The notes: generated from the letters alone by a model not told the origin. A stretch of DNA of 64,000 nucleotides from Dirofilaria immitis (GCA_024305405.1 JAKNDB010000092.1:1271501-1335500), one strand, 5' to 3'. Positions 1-15,169 are shown, numbered from the stretch's first letter. A program made the numbers and translations.

Positions 1-2090
1 AAACAGCTTGATGTAAGAGAATCTAGAGGAGTTAAGTTTCAAAATTGATCCCATTGATAATTGTTAGTAATTAATAACTCAGATGTGTAGAACCAATATG
101 ATTTTCGAGATTCAATTACGAAACAATGCAATATGAAAAAACTCATGAAAATTTTTTTCTTTGATAAGTCCGAGATTAGATGCATCGACCTTTTTTTGCT
201 TAGTCTAAATGAAGGCAACTAGCAAAATTAGCATTAAATATAAGAGTAAAATAAATAGTTATTTAACATAATATTTTCTATACAACAATGTAATAAAAAA
301 ATATTTCATATCGAAAAAAGGACGAGAAGCTTTTCAATTCATTTTGTTGTCTATTAGTGTTTATTTTTAACTTATTTTTATATTGATGGAATTAGTTAAT
401 TAAGTTGTTCGAATGACTTATAGACAGAGAGAAAACTGATAATACTGGAATGAAACTTGGTTGCGGTACTAATGAATGTGATCAATTGCTTAATGCCAAT
501 CAGTTGAATCTCGAAGAAGGCCTTACGCCACATCCATATAAAACGGAACCACGGTTAACAATTTTTTTTTCGTTATAGGAATACAACAAATTGCAATAAT
601 TAATGAAAGCAGAAATATTTTATTATGAATTAAAAAAGATGAATTTGGATTTTATTTAGTTGAAATTTATTAAATATACTGGAATATTTGTTCATATATA
701 ATGATAATGATAAATGATAAGATTATATTCGCATATTTTTGTGTTATATTATATAGATTTTAGTACAAAATTTTCGAATCTCATTGATTTAAGTTCGGAT
801 TCAAATGTAACGACGATAATAGGAACAGTTTATTCAACCAAAAATTAGAAATTTAAAAGTTTGAAATATTTCGAGAATGATTTTAACAACGATCAATGCA
901 AACATTTTCAGCATAGCAGTAACAGTCGTAAATCGTAAAAGGACTATTCAACTGAGCGTAAAAGGAAACTGTTGAAATTTTTTTGTTTCGTTTTGTGCCC
1001 AGTTGTTTATGTTATTTCAATTGGTGTTATACTTGCTATGCTTTTTTTGTTCTTTGATCTTTCCTATCGAATTAGGTCCAATAGATCTCTTTTTAAATTA
1101 AATCATAAGCTTTACTAATTGATTAACACATTGAACATGAAATATTTAAGGAATTTCCTAGAATTTTTACTAATTGAAATCTTTAAAAGTTATGTTTTCA
1201 TTCATTGCAAGAATATTTTATAGTAACAAATTGAAGTTTGTCATCATTCATTCAATGGTCTAGTAACCTTGAAATTCTAATGAACTTTTCCTAACAATAT
1301 TTGACAATTTTGACATATTACACTTTTTATTACTAGCTTTGTTAATTGCAAGTATTAAAATGATTCAGAAAATTCTAGCAGTTAATGTATTGGAAATCTA
1401 ACGAATTCGAAATTAATTTTTAAGAATCTTTAATTTATTCCATACATTTTTCAAGATAGTTTCTTCCGTTTTTAGGCCAGGAAAATTTTTGTAGCTATAC
1501 TTTATAAAATTTGTAATAAAAAAATTGTTAAAGATTTATGATAAATGTTAATTAGACTCAAGGATTTCTAGACACGGTGGAGCTTCAATGGATAGTTTAA
1601 TTTGAAATTTAAAAGCGTTATTCCTAATTTTCCATAGAAATCAGTTGAGCATCCAGTTGATTTAATAAAATGAAATTTACTTGATCAACTTATAAAATAT
1701 ATTAACAATTTGCACTAACATTTGATAGTAATATTTAACAATTGATGTTGCTGCTTCAAGAGAAAAAAACTTTTGTATAAACATTTTGTAAGGATTGTTC
1801 ATTATCAGTATGTAATGCTTAAATATATATATATATATATATTAATAGATTAGCTGATTCTTCTTTGATTTATTTATTCATTCGTTTACTTCGCTTTCGA
1901 TTTAATATATATGTTCAATCACCGATTTATGGTAGAAAATTCTCTCGAGATAATAATAACTTCATTTTCCTGTCGATACAGCAGTTTGTTTATCAATTAC
2001 AACAATAAAAAATAATAAGCTTAAAAATAAGTGTGTTTTTATCTAACAAATTTAACCAATCGGAATAAAAATTTGAAATTCCTAAAATGA
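1..2090. other. AT-rich gene-poor stretch
   Basis: No reading frame, splice-phase pattern or RNA gene could be supported here on either strand. The stretch holds only homopolymer runs and a short AT microsatellite (about 1822-1842). Confidence 0.5.
1822..1842. repeat. AT dinucleotide microsatellite
   Basis: About ten uninterrupted AT units in intergenic sequence. Confidence 0.9.
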
Positions 2091-2373
2091 AATTTAAGGA
2101 CAGTGAATGGACAAAGAGACAAAGTTGGTACTGATGGAGATGGAATTCACCTGATGGAAATTGGAAAGACGACTTATTCAACCTGGAATTGGATCAATTG
2201 CTGCTTTTATCTGCTTGCACCACTTTTTATCTTTTTATTATCATTGCTATCATTATAACACTCGCTTTATTGGCATAATTATGCATAACTTATGGATGAA
2301 CATTTATGGGTATTTCTTCGCATCGATCGGCAAAAGCGACGAGAAGTCATTCGTTGATTTCGAAGATAATTAA
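2070..2373 (+). CDS. Possible small single-pass membrane protein (frame-broken)
   Basis: I do not recognise this protein. An open stretch from about 2130 encodes an acidic/aromatic segment (NWKDDLFNLELDQLLLL) running into a hydrophobic helix rich in Ile, Leu and Phe (FYLFIIIAIIITLA). That frame stops at TAA. Adding one T to the TTT run at 2266-2268 carries the helix straight into a second open frame, which ends in an acidic tail (SDEKSFVDFEDN) and a stop at 2371-2373. Upstream, an ATG at about 2090 is in the first frame but is separated by one TGA, so the true start or a first intron is unresolved. The GC content is above the surrounding DNA, which favours coding. It could also be a chance pair of open frames. 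Confidence 0.3.
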
Positions 2374-5300
2374 TCGATATTTTATCTATCCATCTTCTTT
2401 TCCATCAATCTCTTTTTCTCCTTACTTTATATACGACTAAGAGCTTACATTTGTAATCTCTCAATATAACCAACAAAATTTCATTTTTTCTTTTTTAGCT
2501 CATAAATGGCAAGATTTACAGCTCTTAGTTATAATATGCAAGTGCTTATTGGACATTTATCTATGTGCATTCATTTCATGGATCTAACGAATTAAAATAT
2601 TATCGGCAGGTATGCTAATACCTAAAAATTGAAAGTTACCTAGTGTTGTATGTATAAAATTAACGGATCTAAAAGTATAAAATTTCGGAAATAAAGTTTA
2701 TTGTTTTTTAATAAATTTTATAAATAATTTTGAGAAGATAAATTATATCAAACTTTATTACCGAAAATTTTTATTTCTTTTCTGATAATTGTCATGTGCT
2801 GTTAACTGCTTTACAATTTAACGGGAAAGGCTCAGCAATTATTTTATGTTACAAAATTTTCTTTACCGTTTATTTCATCTTATTTTACTCGTAAACATCA
2901 TTTTATTGAATTGTTTTTTTTTTTTTTTCATAATTCTATTCATACGATAAGATGATTTTACTACTATTATTACTGTATCATAAGTTATATAGTATTTTAC
3001 TACTGCTATTACTGTGTCATAGGTTGATGGCTTGCTCGGTACTGTGAATATCGTTTATTTCTACGAAAACGAAATTTTTAAACCAGTTTTACGCAAATAA
3101 TGTCAATAAAAAAAACACAGAAGTGCAAAATATCCATTAGTACATTTAATTTTTTTGTTTCGGCAAAAAAATAAGACCTTTCAATTGCGAAGGATCACTT
3201 GGAATCCAAAACATATAAAAGTGTAAACAAGGCAAAAGTATTCCTATTTTATGCAGCATAGGAAAACAATTCCATAATGCATCCAACTTTAGCAGTATAA
3301 AATGGGTTAAAGATCATCTGAAGATAACAAGTTTGAGATTACGCGGGATTTTTCAAAATCGATCAAGTGAGTAAAAAGGAGGACTATTATGATTGTTTAG
3401 CATACAGCAAAACAAAGCGAAGAATAAATCGACATATTCAGAAAAGTTAGTATTCGTTCTTTTTTTTTGCCCACAAGATTTGTTTCTATTCCATTTTGCA
3501 TAAAATTATTATTTTATGCGCATTTACTAAATAAATTTTACTAATTTTGTCTTTTCAATAAATATATTAATTCCATTGCTATCAACATTTCATTATTTTA
3601 TCTATCAACTGATAAAGCGGCCTAATCCGATATATATTTTATCTTTCGAAATTTGTTCGGAACATTTTTTTTTAATTTTTAAAATATTTTAAATTACCCT
3701 TTTACAGTTACTTTCTTCTTTCAAAGTGATATGTAAACCATATTTATTTCCGTTTCTACTAGTTGAATATATATTGATTTCGGTACAAACGATACGAAAG
3801 AAGTTGGGAATTCACTACCACTTTTCATGATTTAAATTTAGATAAGACAAAACTGAATTATCAATAAATTAAACGATTAATAAATTAAAAGGAATTAGAA
3901 AAAATTTCATAAAAATCATCTTCGACTTTATTCCTTAATTCTCCTTAACAAAAGGCCTTTGCTAAAAATTTCGCTCATTATCAATTTGATTTACATAGTG
4001 TAGCTCAATCTATCCTTTATAGCTATAGATTTCAAATAGATCAGTAGAGAAAAATATTAAGTGAAAAAGTATTCGAATGGTTGAACTAACGATCTGAATA
4101 TCATAAACTTGCTATCAAGCACTTAAAATCTATATACAAACAACACTTTTCATTTATTGTTACACAAGTTTCTCGATTTCTGATCTTAAATAAACCGCGA
4201 TAGCAACAAAGGCTTACTTGTTTACTTTAAAGGAAATAGCTTCGAATTTTGGATTATGAATTTTTAAAATGTTTTTAAATAAATTTCATTTTCTTTCTTG
4301 ATAATACTACTTAAAATTAGAACAATGTATTGTCATTGATCTTACGAGAGTGCTCAAATTATTAAAAAGTAGCATTAAAAACATTATATTTTTCATACAA
4401 TCTTTCACGTATATCAGCAAAGTAACTTATACCAAATTTCATAGAGTTCAAACAAATATATGAGCTTTTCAGTCTATGTTTATTAACTGACTCTCAAAAA
4501 TATTTGCTCAAAAAAAAAAAAATAATAATCTTCTGAATATGAGACTTAGATTTTTGCTAAGACAAATCAGCTGATTGACAAAAGTATTTAATAATGAATA
4601 TAATTTTGTATACTGATGCTAACTTTTTACTTTATGTTAACTTGAATGTAATATCGGATTCATTATTAACCATTGGTGAATCTAAAATTTCTTTTTTATT
4701 TATATTAGTAACTATTCAATTCAGTTTACAAAGCATATTTTTTTATTGCTACTTTTTTATTTAATTTTGTAAAGCTTTTCCTTCTTCAAGCATAGAAAAC
4801 AGTGATGTATACAGAAGAACCTTTTAAATAAATATGTGCCTTTCTGATTTTTTTTTTTATTAGCAATACTTTTCCTTCATTTTTGTTAAAATTTTCATTC
4901 ATATCAAATGATATTATATAAAAGTTTACTATACATTTATCAAATCAAAGTTCAAAATTAAAAGGTTATATTCGCAGTAATAAAACAAACATAATAGAAC
5001 TTCTTTTAAGAAAAGCGCTTCTAAAATTTATTCATAGCAGTATTTATTCTTTATTTAAAGTCTTATCTTATCATAATCAATTATAGGCATTATATTTTAT
5101 TTCTTCACGATGGTTATACATATATAATTTTTTTATACATACATATTTTATGATATATACGCCAAAAAATATATATTATATGTATATACTTCATGTAAAT
5201 AACATATATATTTTAATATTATATTTATTTGTTTATTTATAATTAATACATATAATTGTATTCTATGTATATAATATACAATGTATATTTATATTATATA

Positions 5301-7475
5301 TAGTGTACATAATATACATAGAACATGTTATATATATTAGCCTAAATATATTATAATATATTTCCACTTAAACTTACAACTTCATTAACTATCGGAGTCA
5401 GCTATCCGATTTCATTTTTCTTTTACCTTAAAATTTTCGAAATCAATTTTATTCATCCAATAGTTCATTTCATTAATTGAGTACTTTTCATTCTCGATAA
5501 AGATCAATTTCGCTAATTTTTTTCTACCGTAGTGTACACTCTATAAAAGAATTCTATTTCTTTTTTTTTTTCTAAACTGAACATAATAATGAAGAAGAAT
5601 GAAATACTTCAATGAATTAATCCATGCTTTACAATAATCGCTATAAGATGTTATTGCTTGAAAGCTAATTAGTTTCAGTTACAATAATTCGCCAAATGAA
5701 AATATTTTTAAAAAATAATAAGGAATTCCCGAAAAACATTTAATCATTTATTATAAGTTTATAGTAAATAATTGTGCGTCTCTTTTGATTTCAATTTTCG
5801 GATTAGTATGAAAGTGAAGATAGAAAGAAACCAAAAAACAGAATTAATATAAAATTTTCGTTGGTACCCCAGTGCGATGTGTAATATCTTTTGTTCGATG
5901 AAAAATACTGAATTATAATTTATAGAGGAATTATTAATAACTGTAAAACTGTAATCGGATTCTATAGTACAGCAATACATTTTATTGTTCTGTTTTGAAC
6001 TGGCAGAGTTATTTTATTTTCGATAACAATATCAGCAATAACAACGAAAGCATCAATGGCTGCAATTGTACCTAAGGTAAAAGTTAATTAAATAATTATA
6101 AACGATTAAAAGCAACAATATATTATATGATAGAACTAAACCTTTACCTTCATATGAAACTATGCGAAAATTAATTCCAATAGATTTTTAGTTGCTACTC
6201 ATTGAGTGCCTAATTTAATCAAAGCAATAACAAAAATATTCAACAAATATTGCTTATACATTATATCAAATCTATTAAATAAAATCTTTTGGAATTTATT
6301 TACTTTGTTGAATAAAATGGAAAATAAATATTTTATTCTAATACACAATCACACTGAAAATTTTCTCGTCTTATTTCAGAACTAAATTAGAAAAATACTA
6401 GTTGTTATTAAAAGTGCAACGAAAACATTTATTCCTAATGATACAAAAGTTTCGAATTGTGAATTTTAAATTATTATGATTGTGGTCGGATCTTATTAAA
6501 GAAAAATTGCTGAGTTTGTTTATTCTTGTAACAGAGAAATCTGTGCTTCTAGATCGATGAATCTTTTAGAATGAATTTCTGCAACTTGAATGATTATGGA
6601 AGTATTTTCGCTTTAAAACGTTATCGAGATAATTAAAGTAATAGTCGATCCACGAAGGATTAGGAGAATATGGTAGATGAAAAAGAAATCATAGCTCAGT
6701 CATTTCAATATCTGAAGCCTTGATTGTACGATGGTCAAAACTGCTATTAAGCAAAATTTATGAAAAATTAGTTCTTTTGTGTTAGCTAATACCAACTTTG
6801 GCCATTATAATTTTAATGCATTTATCGGTTTGCTAAGGGTACTTTTTAGCTGTAATGGTTTTGTCAATCAAAAAAAAAAGTAGCGCTATAATCTTTTTTG
6901 ATAAAAACTTCTTTTTCAGTGATTGGAGTAATATGCAAAAATATACTTTCTTTTTATCGGTAATCATATTCCAATCATGAAATCGTTTGATGCTGCACAC
7001 AATGAAAAAAAAATTGTGGAAATTTTGTAGGAAAAAAATTTTCTAGAGAAACACATGTTTTATTACATTCAATCTTCTTGCTTCCTAAATATACGTTAAT
7101 ATAGTGAGTATGCTTCTGCTACATTATGATTATTTTTGGATTCAGACGATCAAATTTCTATTTTGTTTATCATCGAGGATGAAGAAACAATTTATTAAAA
7201 ATAAAAATCATAAAATTATATTAAAACGATATTCAATATAGTCATATTTTTTTAGGCATGCATAATAACATAAAGCAACTAAATGATATAAAAACCATTA
7301 GTTTTTGCTAAAACTAATATTATGTTATCATTATATCATCAACATTATAGATTATCAACAATATCTGGCAATACTTTCAGGAAACAAGTTCAAACGTTGA
7401 AGTTTATGAATTCAAGGAAGATATTTCAGCAAATACAAAAGAGAAGAGCATAATACCAAAATTCAAATTATTCGC
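2374..7475. other. AT-rich intergenic region
   Basis: No gene seen. Between about 5100 and 5350 the sequence is almost pure A/T with many short TATATA palindromes, likely replication- or assembly-fragile DNA. Open frames here are short and have no exon-like phase pattern or recognisable motif. Confidence 0.5.
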
Positions 7476-10400
7476 ATGGGAATTTTGATACCTGTTCTCA
7501 TCATTGCTACCATCATATTAGGTAGTCTGTACGCGATTACGAGAGCAAAACTTCAGAGAAATAATGAAGCTAATCAACCTCCTGATTACTCCGATCTAAG
7601 TATATGCAAGCGAAAGTAAGCAATTTTAATAAAACAGCAAATCAGTATTGTATCCTTAAGTAGTTATACTTCTAGAAATATTAATAATATCATCTAAGCA
7701 AATGAATTTCTAAAATATTCTTTTCTGATATCGTTGGAAACACTTGAAGAGCATTCAATAGGATAATTTCTATAAGTTATAATTTATTGCTAAGACATTT
7801 ATTTTGCAGGTTTGACGTACCTCCACTGCTTATCGTTAGTTCTGATGGTTTTCGGGATAGTTATCTTGATCAAAATATCACACCAGCAATCCAGCGATTG
7901 ATAGACTATGGTACTCATAGCAAATATATGTTATCTACATTTCCTTCAAAGACTTTTCCTAATCATTATTCCATAGCAACAGGACTTTATCCTGCTTGGC
8001 ACGGAATTGTCGATAATCGATTTTACGATACAAAATTAAAAGTAATTTTATACCACATTTAACTCAATAATGCTTTACTTACAGATTTCTCATTGAGAAT
8101 CTAATTATTCAGGTCTTCCATGCTACATCTAAGCGCGAATAATAACATGTAATTTGAAATGATTTTTTCGACTTCTTGAATTATAATTTCGATCAGTCGA
8201 ATTTTATACCATACGAATAAATTGAACATGATTTTACTAGTTATTGTTAATTATCAGCTGCAAATTATTTTCTTGATTGGCTTTAAATTACTACTGTACA
8301 TTTTAGGCTTTCTTCAAGAAAACTACGAATGAATCTGGTTGGTATCTCGGAGAACCGGTCAATATGTTTCCTTGATTTCCTTTTTTACAGTTTATTTTTT
8401 AGAATTTGTTATATAGCTCGTTTTTCATAGAATTTAATCGCTGGTGATACACTAATTCCGAAATTGAAATTTCAGTTTGATCTAGCGAATATTTTATGAT
8501 AACGAAAAATTATAATAATCTTTTTGTTTTTTCTATTTTTGTAAATCGGTAAATTTTGCTAATTAAAAAATAAAAAATTTAGATATGGGAAACAGCACAA
8601 AAAGCAGGCCTAAAATCAGGAGTATTTTTTGGCCTGGAAGTGAAGGAGAGGGTATGAAATTTCTTTTACGCCATTTATAAATGATAGAACAGAAAGAGAA
8701 GAAAAACTTCATAAAAACGTCGTTTTGATTATCACAATTTGTTTAAAGATAAATCATAAATAATTCTGCGATAAATCAAAGAAATTTGTAATAATCCATA
8801 TGTTTTAAAAATTAGAATCTCTTTATCCAACTTATTATGTCTTTTAACCTCATATCCATTCCAAAAAGAGTCTTATGATAAATTATGCTTGAATTCCCAT
8901 CTTTTGATTCATCCACTAATTTTATGTGATGGTGTTACTTTTAAAGATGTATGATAATAAGCAAATTGATTTATATTAATCGCTGATCTATTAATTTCTG
9001 TTTTCCTGCTTTTATCGAATTTATAACAAGGAATTATTTTAGGAAAATTGCCTGATTATTGGATGAAATATGACTCTTCCGTGCCATTTACTAATCGTAT
9101 TGACACGGTAAGTAATCATTGATTAAGAAATTTTCTTCCTTTTTTCCTTGCAACTTTTTCTTTAACAGAAAAATATCTTAATAATGGCTAGTACTATTTA
9201 TCTATTTTTTCGCTATCATAATCATTGACAAATATATAATTTTTTCTATAATTAATTTGATGAATTGAAAATTTACTTTTGTGGGCTAATCCATAAATAT
9301 GTATTATTATAGCACAAATAACTTTATTAAATCAATGTTAAGCCTGTTTTAAAGAAAAAAAATTAAATAGATATGAATTATTAAATAGTTCTATGTGACA
9401 GATTCAATCAAACAACAACCTGAATAATGTCAAATGAAAAGGACTTGCAAAATTCCAGATAATTAAATGGCTAAAGTTGCCGAATAATGAACGACCATCG
9501 CTTATCCAAGTATATTTCGAGGAACCGGATATTGCCGGACATATGAGTGGACCGGATTCTCAAGCGGTAATTTTATTAGCGTAGTGTTTATCAGTAATTG
9601 AATTTATTGTTTATAATTACTATCAACAACGTTTACTAATATGAACTAAACGATCGGCATAAATTAAGTGTATATCGATAGAAAAAGTAAGGAATTTGTA
9701 TGGCATAGATTAAATTTTATTTGATTGATCAAATTAGAATTGAATAAATCGAAGGATTTTTATTTTTATTTTTTTATTAAGATTCGCACGGCAATGATAT
9801 TTATGGATGGAATGATTAATTATTTGACAAGGCAACTAATTGATGAAGGTCTCATGGGTTGTATTAATCTCATTTTGCTTTCCGATCACGGTTCGTTCAT
9901 TTACTTCTTTTAAAAGTTAAAGCTTTTGATAATTTTGAAATATTATTTATCAAAGAAGAGAGAAATATTAAAATAATCATTTGCTTTTCTACTTCATTCT
10001 ATTGGTTTTATATTTATTGTAAGCAATTCTGGGAGAGCATAGAGAGAACAAATTTTAATCAAAGTTGTGCTTTTTTTTAAGCCAAAAGTATTTTCGGCAA
10101 CTTTTGCAAACGAACAATTTTGGATTTATCAAAATCATTTAAATCTAAAATTAATTAATGTCTGCAGTATCATTCATTGTTTCGGCTTTCATCAGGTATG
10201 CAGCAAATGGATAAGACAAAGTCTGTGGTTGCTACAAATTACTTAGGACCACAATTCAATGATACTTTTTTTCTGGCGTAGTAGCTCGAATAGGAATCAA
10301 CCACACTGCTCAATTATCTCAAAATGGTAATACTACTACTTTCTTCAGTGAATATTCTCAGATAGCTCCATTATCACATTAGTATTTGATTTTACAGATG

Positions 10401-13400
10401 AAGATAACATCATCAATAACATAATTTCCAAGATGGAATGTCGACATGGAAATAATTATATAGCATACAGAAAGGATTTAGTACCGATAAGGTTTCACTA
10501 TGCTGGTTCGCCAAGAATAGGCGATATTATCATCAAAGGACGCCCAGGAGTGTGCATTTTTCTGTATGTGCTTTTCTAGTGATGTTTTCCTAAAACTGTT
10601 GGAATTTCTTCTTACTGACACTACTTGATAGTCTAACTACTCGTGTCCTATTTTTATCATAATCAGACATTAAATATATATATATATATATATATAAAAA
10701 TATATATATATATATACAGATATTTGTGTTGGCTTCTGTTATGGTGCTTTTAATACCAATCTCGAATCATTTCACATGATTTGATATCTGGTCAAACTAA
10801 TTCAGAATGAACCGAACTTCTCCTGCAAAAAGCGTTCGAACAAAGCAAATTGCATAAAACTTTTATTATGTTTAGAACAGATGAAGAGAAAAATTATACA
10901 AACTTTTTGGCGATCACGGATTTGATAATAGAATTGTCAGCATGCGAGCTATTTTCATTGCTGTTGGCCCTGATATTGCGCAGAACCGAGAGATCAATGA
11001 CTTTCAAAACATTGAGCTTTATAATTTATTCACACGTAAGTTTTCATTTCGGAATCAAAATGAAAAAAAAATAGATGAAAAAAGAATTTAGTGATGACAC
11101 CAGGATAAACGCTGGTAGAATGAAAAACAATTATTTATTATTTTGTTAAATATAACATTTTTTTGATTTAATATTCTTTTGAATTTAAAGAACGAACTTT
11201 TCATAATTATTCTTTCATGAAGATTTGTTACGAATTGATGCGGCTCCAAATAATGGAACTAACGGTAGTCTATTCACTGTACTCCGCAATCCGCCAACCT
11301 TTCCGATAACAACTGTCGATTATCCACTTGAACAATGCATTGATCAAATAAATATAAAAACATGCAATTTCTCATATGATTGCCCGGTAATTCTTTGTTC
11401 ATCTGCGAGAACTTTTCAAAAACCAAATTAAACTTATATACGACGCGAAGTGCGGTTATCATTGTGAGAAATCAAAAATTATTAATTCTTACGCTTTATT
11501 TACACTCCCACCAGTCGTTAATGAATGTGTGACGCAGCAAGAATCAGGAATGGGAATATATCCATAATTTCTGAGTAATTCAATTTTCCATTAATTTTTA
11601 GCATTACCATATCATTTAGCTGATGGATGATATCTATCAGAATTGCCCGACGAAACTACATAGTTCTGTCAGTGCTACTTATGATTTTACGACTGAACTC
11701 TGCAGCTTGCAATTATGCGACGCAATCATATATTTTGATAAGAAGTTACAAAAATAGTTATGGTGGAAGGTATCTTGAAAAATACTATGTGGATGCAGAA
11801 AACAAGGTAAGATTTTTTGTTTTCATGAGCGATCAAATATTTGAAATAAAATGTATTCATTAATATTCTTCAACATTTTGCACATATGTTTTGCAAAAAT
11901 TGAAATAACACTTATTTCAGAGAAAACTGTGTGACTTATTTTGATAGTGCTATAGAAACTAATTCATGCAAAGCTCCAAAGAATGAAAGTTACTCGCTAA
12001 TTTCGTTATTTGGAAATCTTGGTAAAGCTTATCTTTTATTGCTTATAAAATAACTCGGTTAGATTTTTTACAAATAAAGAGTAAGAAATATTCCATGAAG
12101 ATTTAAGCAATCACTGAAACTACCTGTTCAGATCAACAATGATTTAATCGATAGTCCGATTTATAGTATAATTATCTTTTAGAAATCCATATTTGCATAT
12201 ATCTAAGACTCCAAAATGGTCAGATAGTAGTTCTAGTGACTCAATTCATTTGCTTATCTCTTTACTACGTACTTGTATTTGAAGTTTTGTTAAATTGTAG
12301 ATAGCATTTTAGATTGCTATAGTACGCTTGATTTGGCTCGAGTACATGTACCAAAACATTTTGCTGATGGTATGTTATCAAAATTGGTCATAATTTAGAG
12401 TTATCTAATTATTTGATGATATATTTGATAGAAATTGAAATACTTTAAAATGTGCGACAAATAAATGTTAAATTTGACGTTAGAAAAATCTTCAGAAATA
12501 TGGCAATTCGTTTTAAATGAAACAGTTAAATATTCGTCCAAGTATGGCAACCTACGATTCATTTCCGGTGCAGCATATGATCAAGACGGAGATGGAGTAC
12601 GCGATAGTGACGATCTCATCAGGTATTCAATCTAATCTTTGATAATGCCAGCAATTTATGATTCTCGTAGTTTATATCTAGCTTAGAGATAGATTTCATA
12701 TACTCATTGTTGCGAAAATTGTTGATGAACGATTTGTTGGAGCTTATTCGGAACAATAAAATGTAAATACGGTATCAACGCGGAATTGATATAGTAGAAC
12801 AGCACAATATATGTACATAGTGTAAAATGAAGACAAGGATTAAAGCCACGAGAGCAGGATGATGTCTGGAATTGATCTACGAGGTCACTACAATGCTAAC
12901 AGATCTCTCCCGGACACATGCCTTATATATGAAGATATCGAGAAGGAGTTGCAATACGAAGAAGATATGCAAGAAACAGAAAAGCAGGGTAGATCAAAAT
13001 GAAAAATGCAGCCAAGGATGAAACACGGACACAAACATTTCCTTTGTCCATCCATAAGTCGTATTCATGATGTTTGAAAAGCGAAAAAATAAGAAGTCGA
13101 GCAATGTAAAATATTGCATATTATACACATAAATTAAAACATCAGAAAGCAAAGATTTGAATTATTCAATTAGAATATTGATAGAAATTTGCTTCAGATT
13201 TTCCGATGTTCACGTCTAGCTTGTAGGCCAGTTTATATCTTATATTTTGGTTAGTAATCCGAATATTTGATATATATCATTCTTTGCTACTTTCTTTTTC
13301 AAATTAATATTGAATTCCAGGAAAAGTGACCCGTCACATGTATTTTTCGTGCTTATGTGGTGCGAAAATAGTGTATTAACCAGTCATGCTTTGTGTAAAA

Positions 13401-14065
13401 ATACAGCCTTTATTCCTTACGTATTACCTGTTAAGGGCAAAAACTTAAATTGTTTGGTAAGGTCAATTTATGTATTTAATTTTGCTCCGGAAAAAATTGT
13501 ACGATTCTAGTTCAAATATATGATACATCATTAATTAAAGTGACACTTACTTCAAAATGAATTAATTGATAATTAAAAAGATAAAGCATGGATCAATTTC
13601 AATCATTCCTAAATCTTTCGGATAAAGAATGTAATAGCAAGACTTGCTTTCAATGCAAACAAATATATTGAAGGACTAAAATTTCTTACTGAAAGATCGA
13701 AATTTTCAGGGCACTATGAACACCCTCATAATTAATCTAGAAACTAATCGATAATTATAATAATAAAAAATAAAGGATATTATCATCCTTTTAAAAATAA
13801 AGATAGGATCATCCTTTTTGATTTTGAGACTTCTAGATTTGACATTTTAGCCTTTAATTTTATCGCAGATATGCCTTATCTTTCTCATAGTAAGTATTTC
13901 TCATTTTTATAGGAACCTTCCGAATATCTTTATGATAATACTGTTCGTATGCGCGATATCGAATTATTAACCGGAATGGAATTTTTCACTGATCGAAATA
14001 TTTGGTCACATATGGAGGCAATCCAACTACGAACTTGGTTACCAGAAAAAACGCAGTCATCATGA
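7476..14065 (+). CDS. Ectonucleotide pyrophosphatase/phosphodiesterase (ENPP1/3-like)
   Basis: This is a type II membrane ecto-enzyme that hydrolyses nucleotide phosphodiester or pyrophosphate bonds outside the cell. I read 17 exons: 7476-7615, 7810-8041, 8307-8357, 8583-8651, 9043-9107, 9459-9566, 9782-9890, 10196-10326, 10398-10563, 10876-11035, 11223-11386, 11620-11806, 11921-12021, 12301-12369, 12496-12622, 13321-13456 and 13913-14065, about 723 residues. Residues 3-22 form a membrane anchor. The zinc/catalytic residues are visible: SSDGFR (Asp about 59), KTFPNH (nucleophile Thr about 95), EEPDIAGH (Asp 210, His 214), LLSDHG (257-258) and DHGFDN (His about 372). LRIDAAPNNGTNGSL and the C-terminal nuclease-like domain, with an EF-hand-like DQDGDGVRDSDD, follow. 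I see no somatomedin-B domains. The frame needs one added base at each of four homopolymers: T6 8625-8630, T7 10266-10272, T5 10904-10908 and A5 11750-11754. Exon 12 is the least certain. Confidence 0.9.
10673..10716. repeat. TA microsatellite in ENPP intron 9
   Basis: Two TA runs separated by a short A run, lying inside the intron between 10563 and 10876. Confidence 0.9.
12859..13002 (+). other. 47-codon open frame inside ENPP intron 15
   Basis: The 700-bp intron contains a stretch of higher GC content (about 12.84-13.08 kb) with an ATG-started open frame. The peptide is charged (IYEDIEKELQYEEDMQETEK) and I do not recognise it. It is not needed to complete the ENPP domains. It could be a remnant of a mobile element, a nested small gene or chance. 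Confidence 0.2.
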
Positions 14066-15169
14066 TGATAACAATATATCAGTAATGTTCATCATTGTTT
14101 TGTTATAATTCTTTCGAATCGGTAACGTTAATCAGTATTGTTTTAATCCTTGCAAATTTTATTTACGAGAAATTAACGATCGTTGAGGATTTCATGGAAA
14201 TTAAAATACATTCAAGCGTATATCGCCTAATTATTATATAATTAGTTTCTCTTATCTAAGAATTCTTAAATTTTAGTCTTGTTAAGTCTTATTCTCATGC
14301 TACAAGAGATGATCTTGCATTGTTATCAAAAAGTATCCAATCAAAAATTTCGGTTCTTCAGTCCCAAACTTTTGTACCAAGTTTATTTAGGAACAATTTA
14401 GTGATACTGTCACTTTCAAACAGTTTCTAACCATAACCTTACTGTTAATTTTAGACATCATAAATTATTTATTTTTCTGTTATTTAATCTCAATTTGGAA
14501 ACATGATAAATTTCGTCTTATGATTACTTTAATCGGAACTCAGTGCTCAGTTCAAAAATTTTTAAGGCGAAATCTGTAATTATCAATTCTAGAAATGTCA
14601 TAATAAAACATAATAATTAATCGAAATGTAGCATATCTGAGCATGTTAATCAACTGCATCATTTCGCAAATGACAATCAATGGAAATTATGTATTTAATC
14701 TGTTAAAATTTAATTAGAAAAAAAGCATATACTAAATTTGATGAATTAAAAAAACCATTCACAAAAACTCAATTCTTTCATGGATTATAAAAATAACCGA
14801 AGCTATCATTTACAACTTCTAATTTTTTTCTCTAAAATTAAACTTTCAACGGAATGAAAAGTACATAAACCAAAATACATAACCGATTGCTAATGAAAAA
14901 AAAACCTCCACTAAAAACTTTTTTTATAAAATATATAATGCAACCAAAGAGATCATTTGCAGTTAATATTTGTCTTTAAAGATTTTTTCTTGTTGAAAGA
15001 TTAGAAGTTGTGAACAGAGAATTATTTATGTAACGAAATTTGTTACGATTCACTTTATTCATGACATACTTGTGATATACAAGACAAGACAGTAAAGAAA
15101 TATCGATAATACAGTTGAAATGAAATGAATAGATAAATAACTTTTGATTATTCCGAACTCGTTGATATT

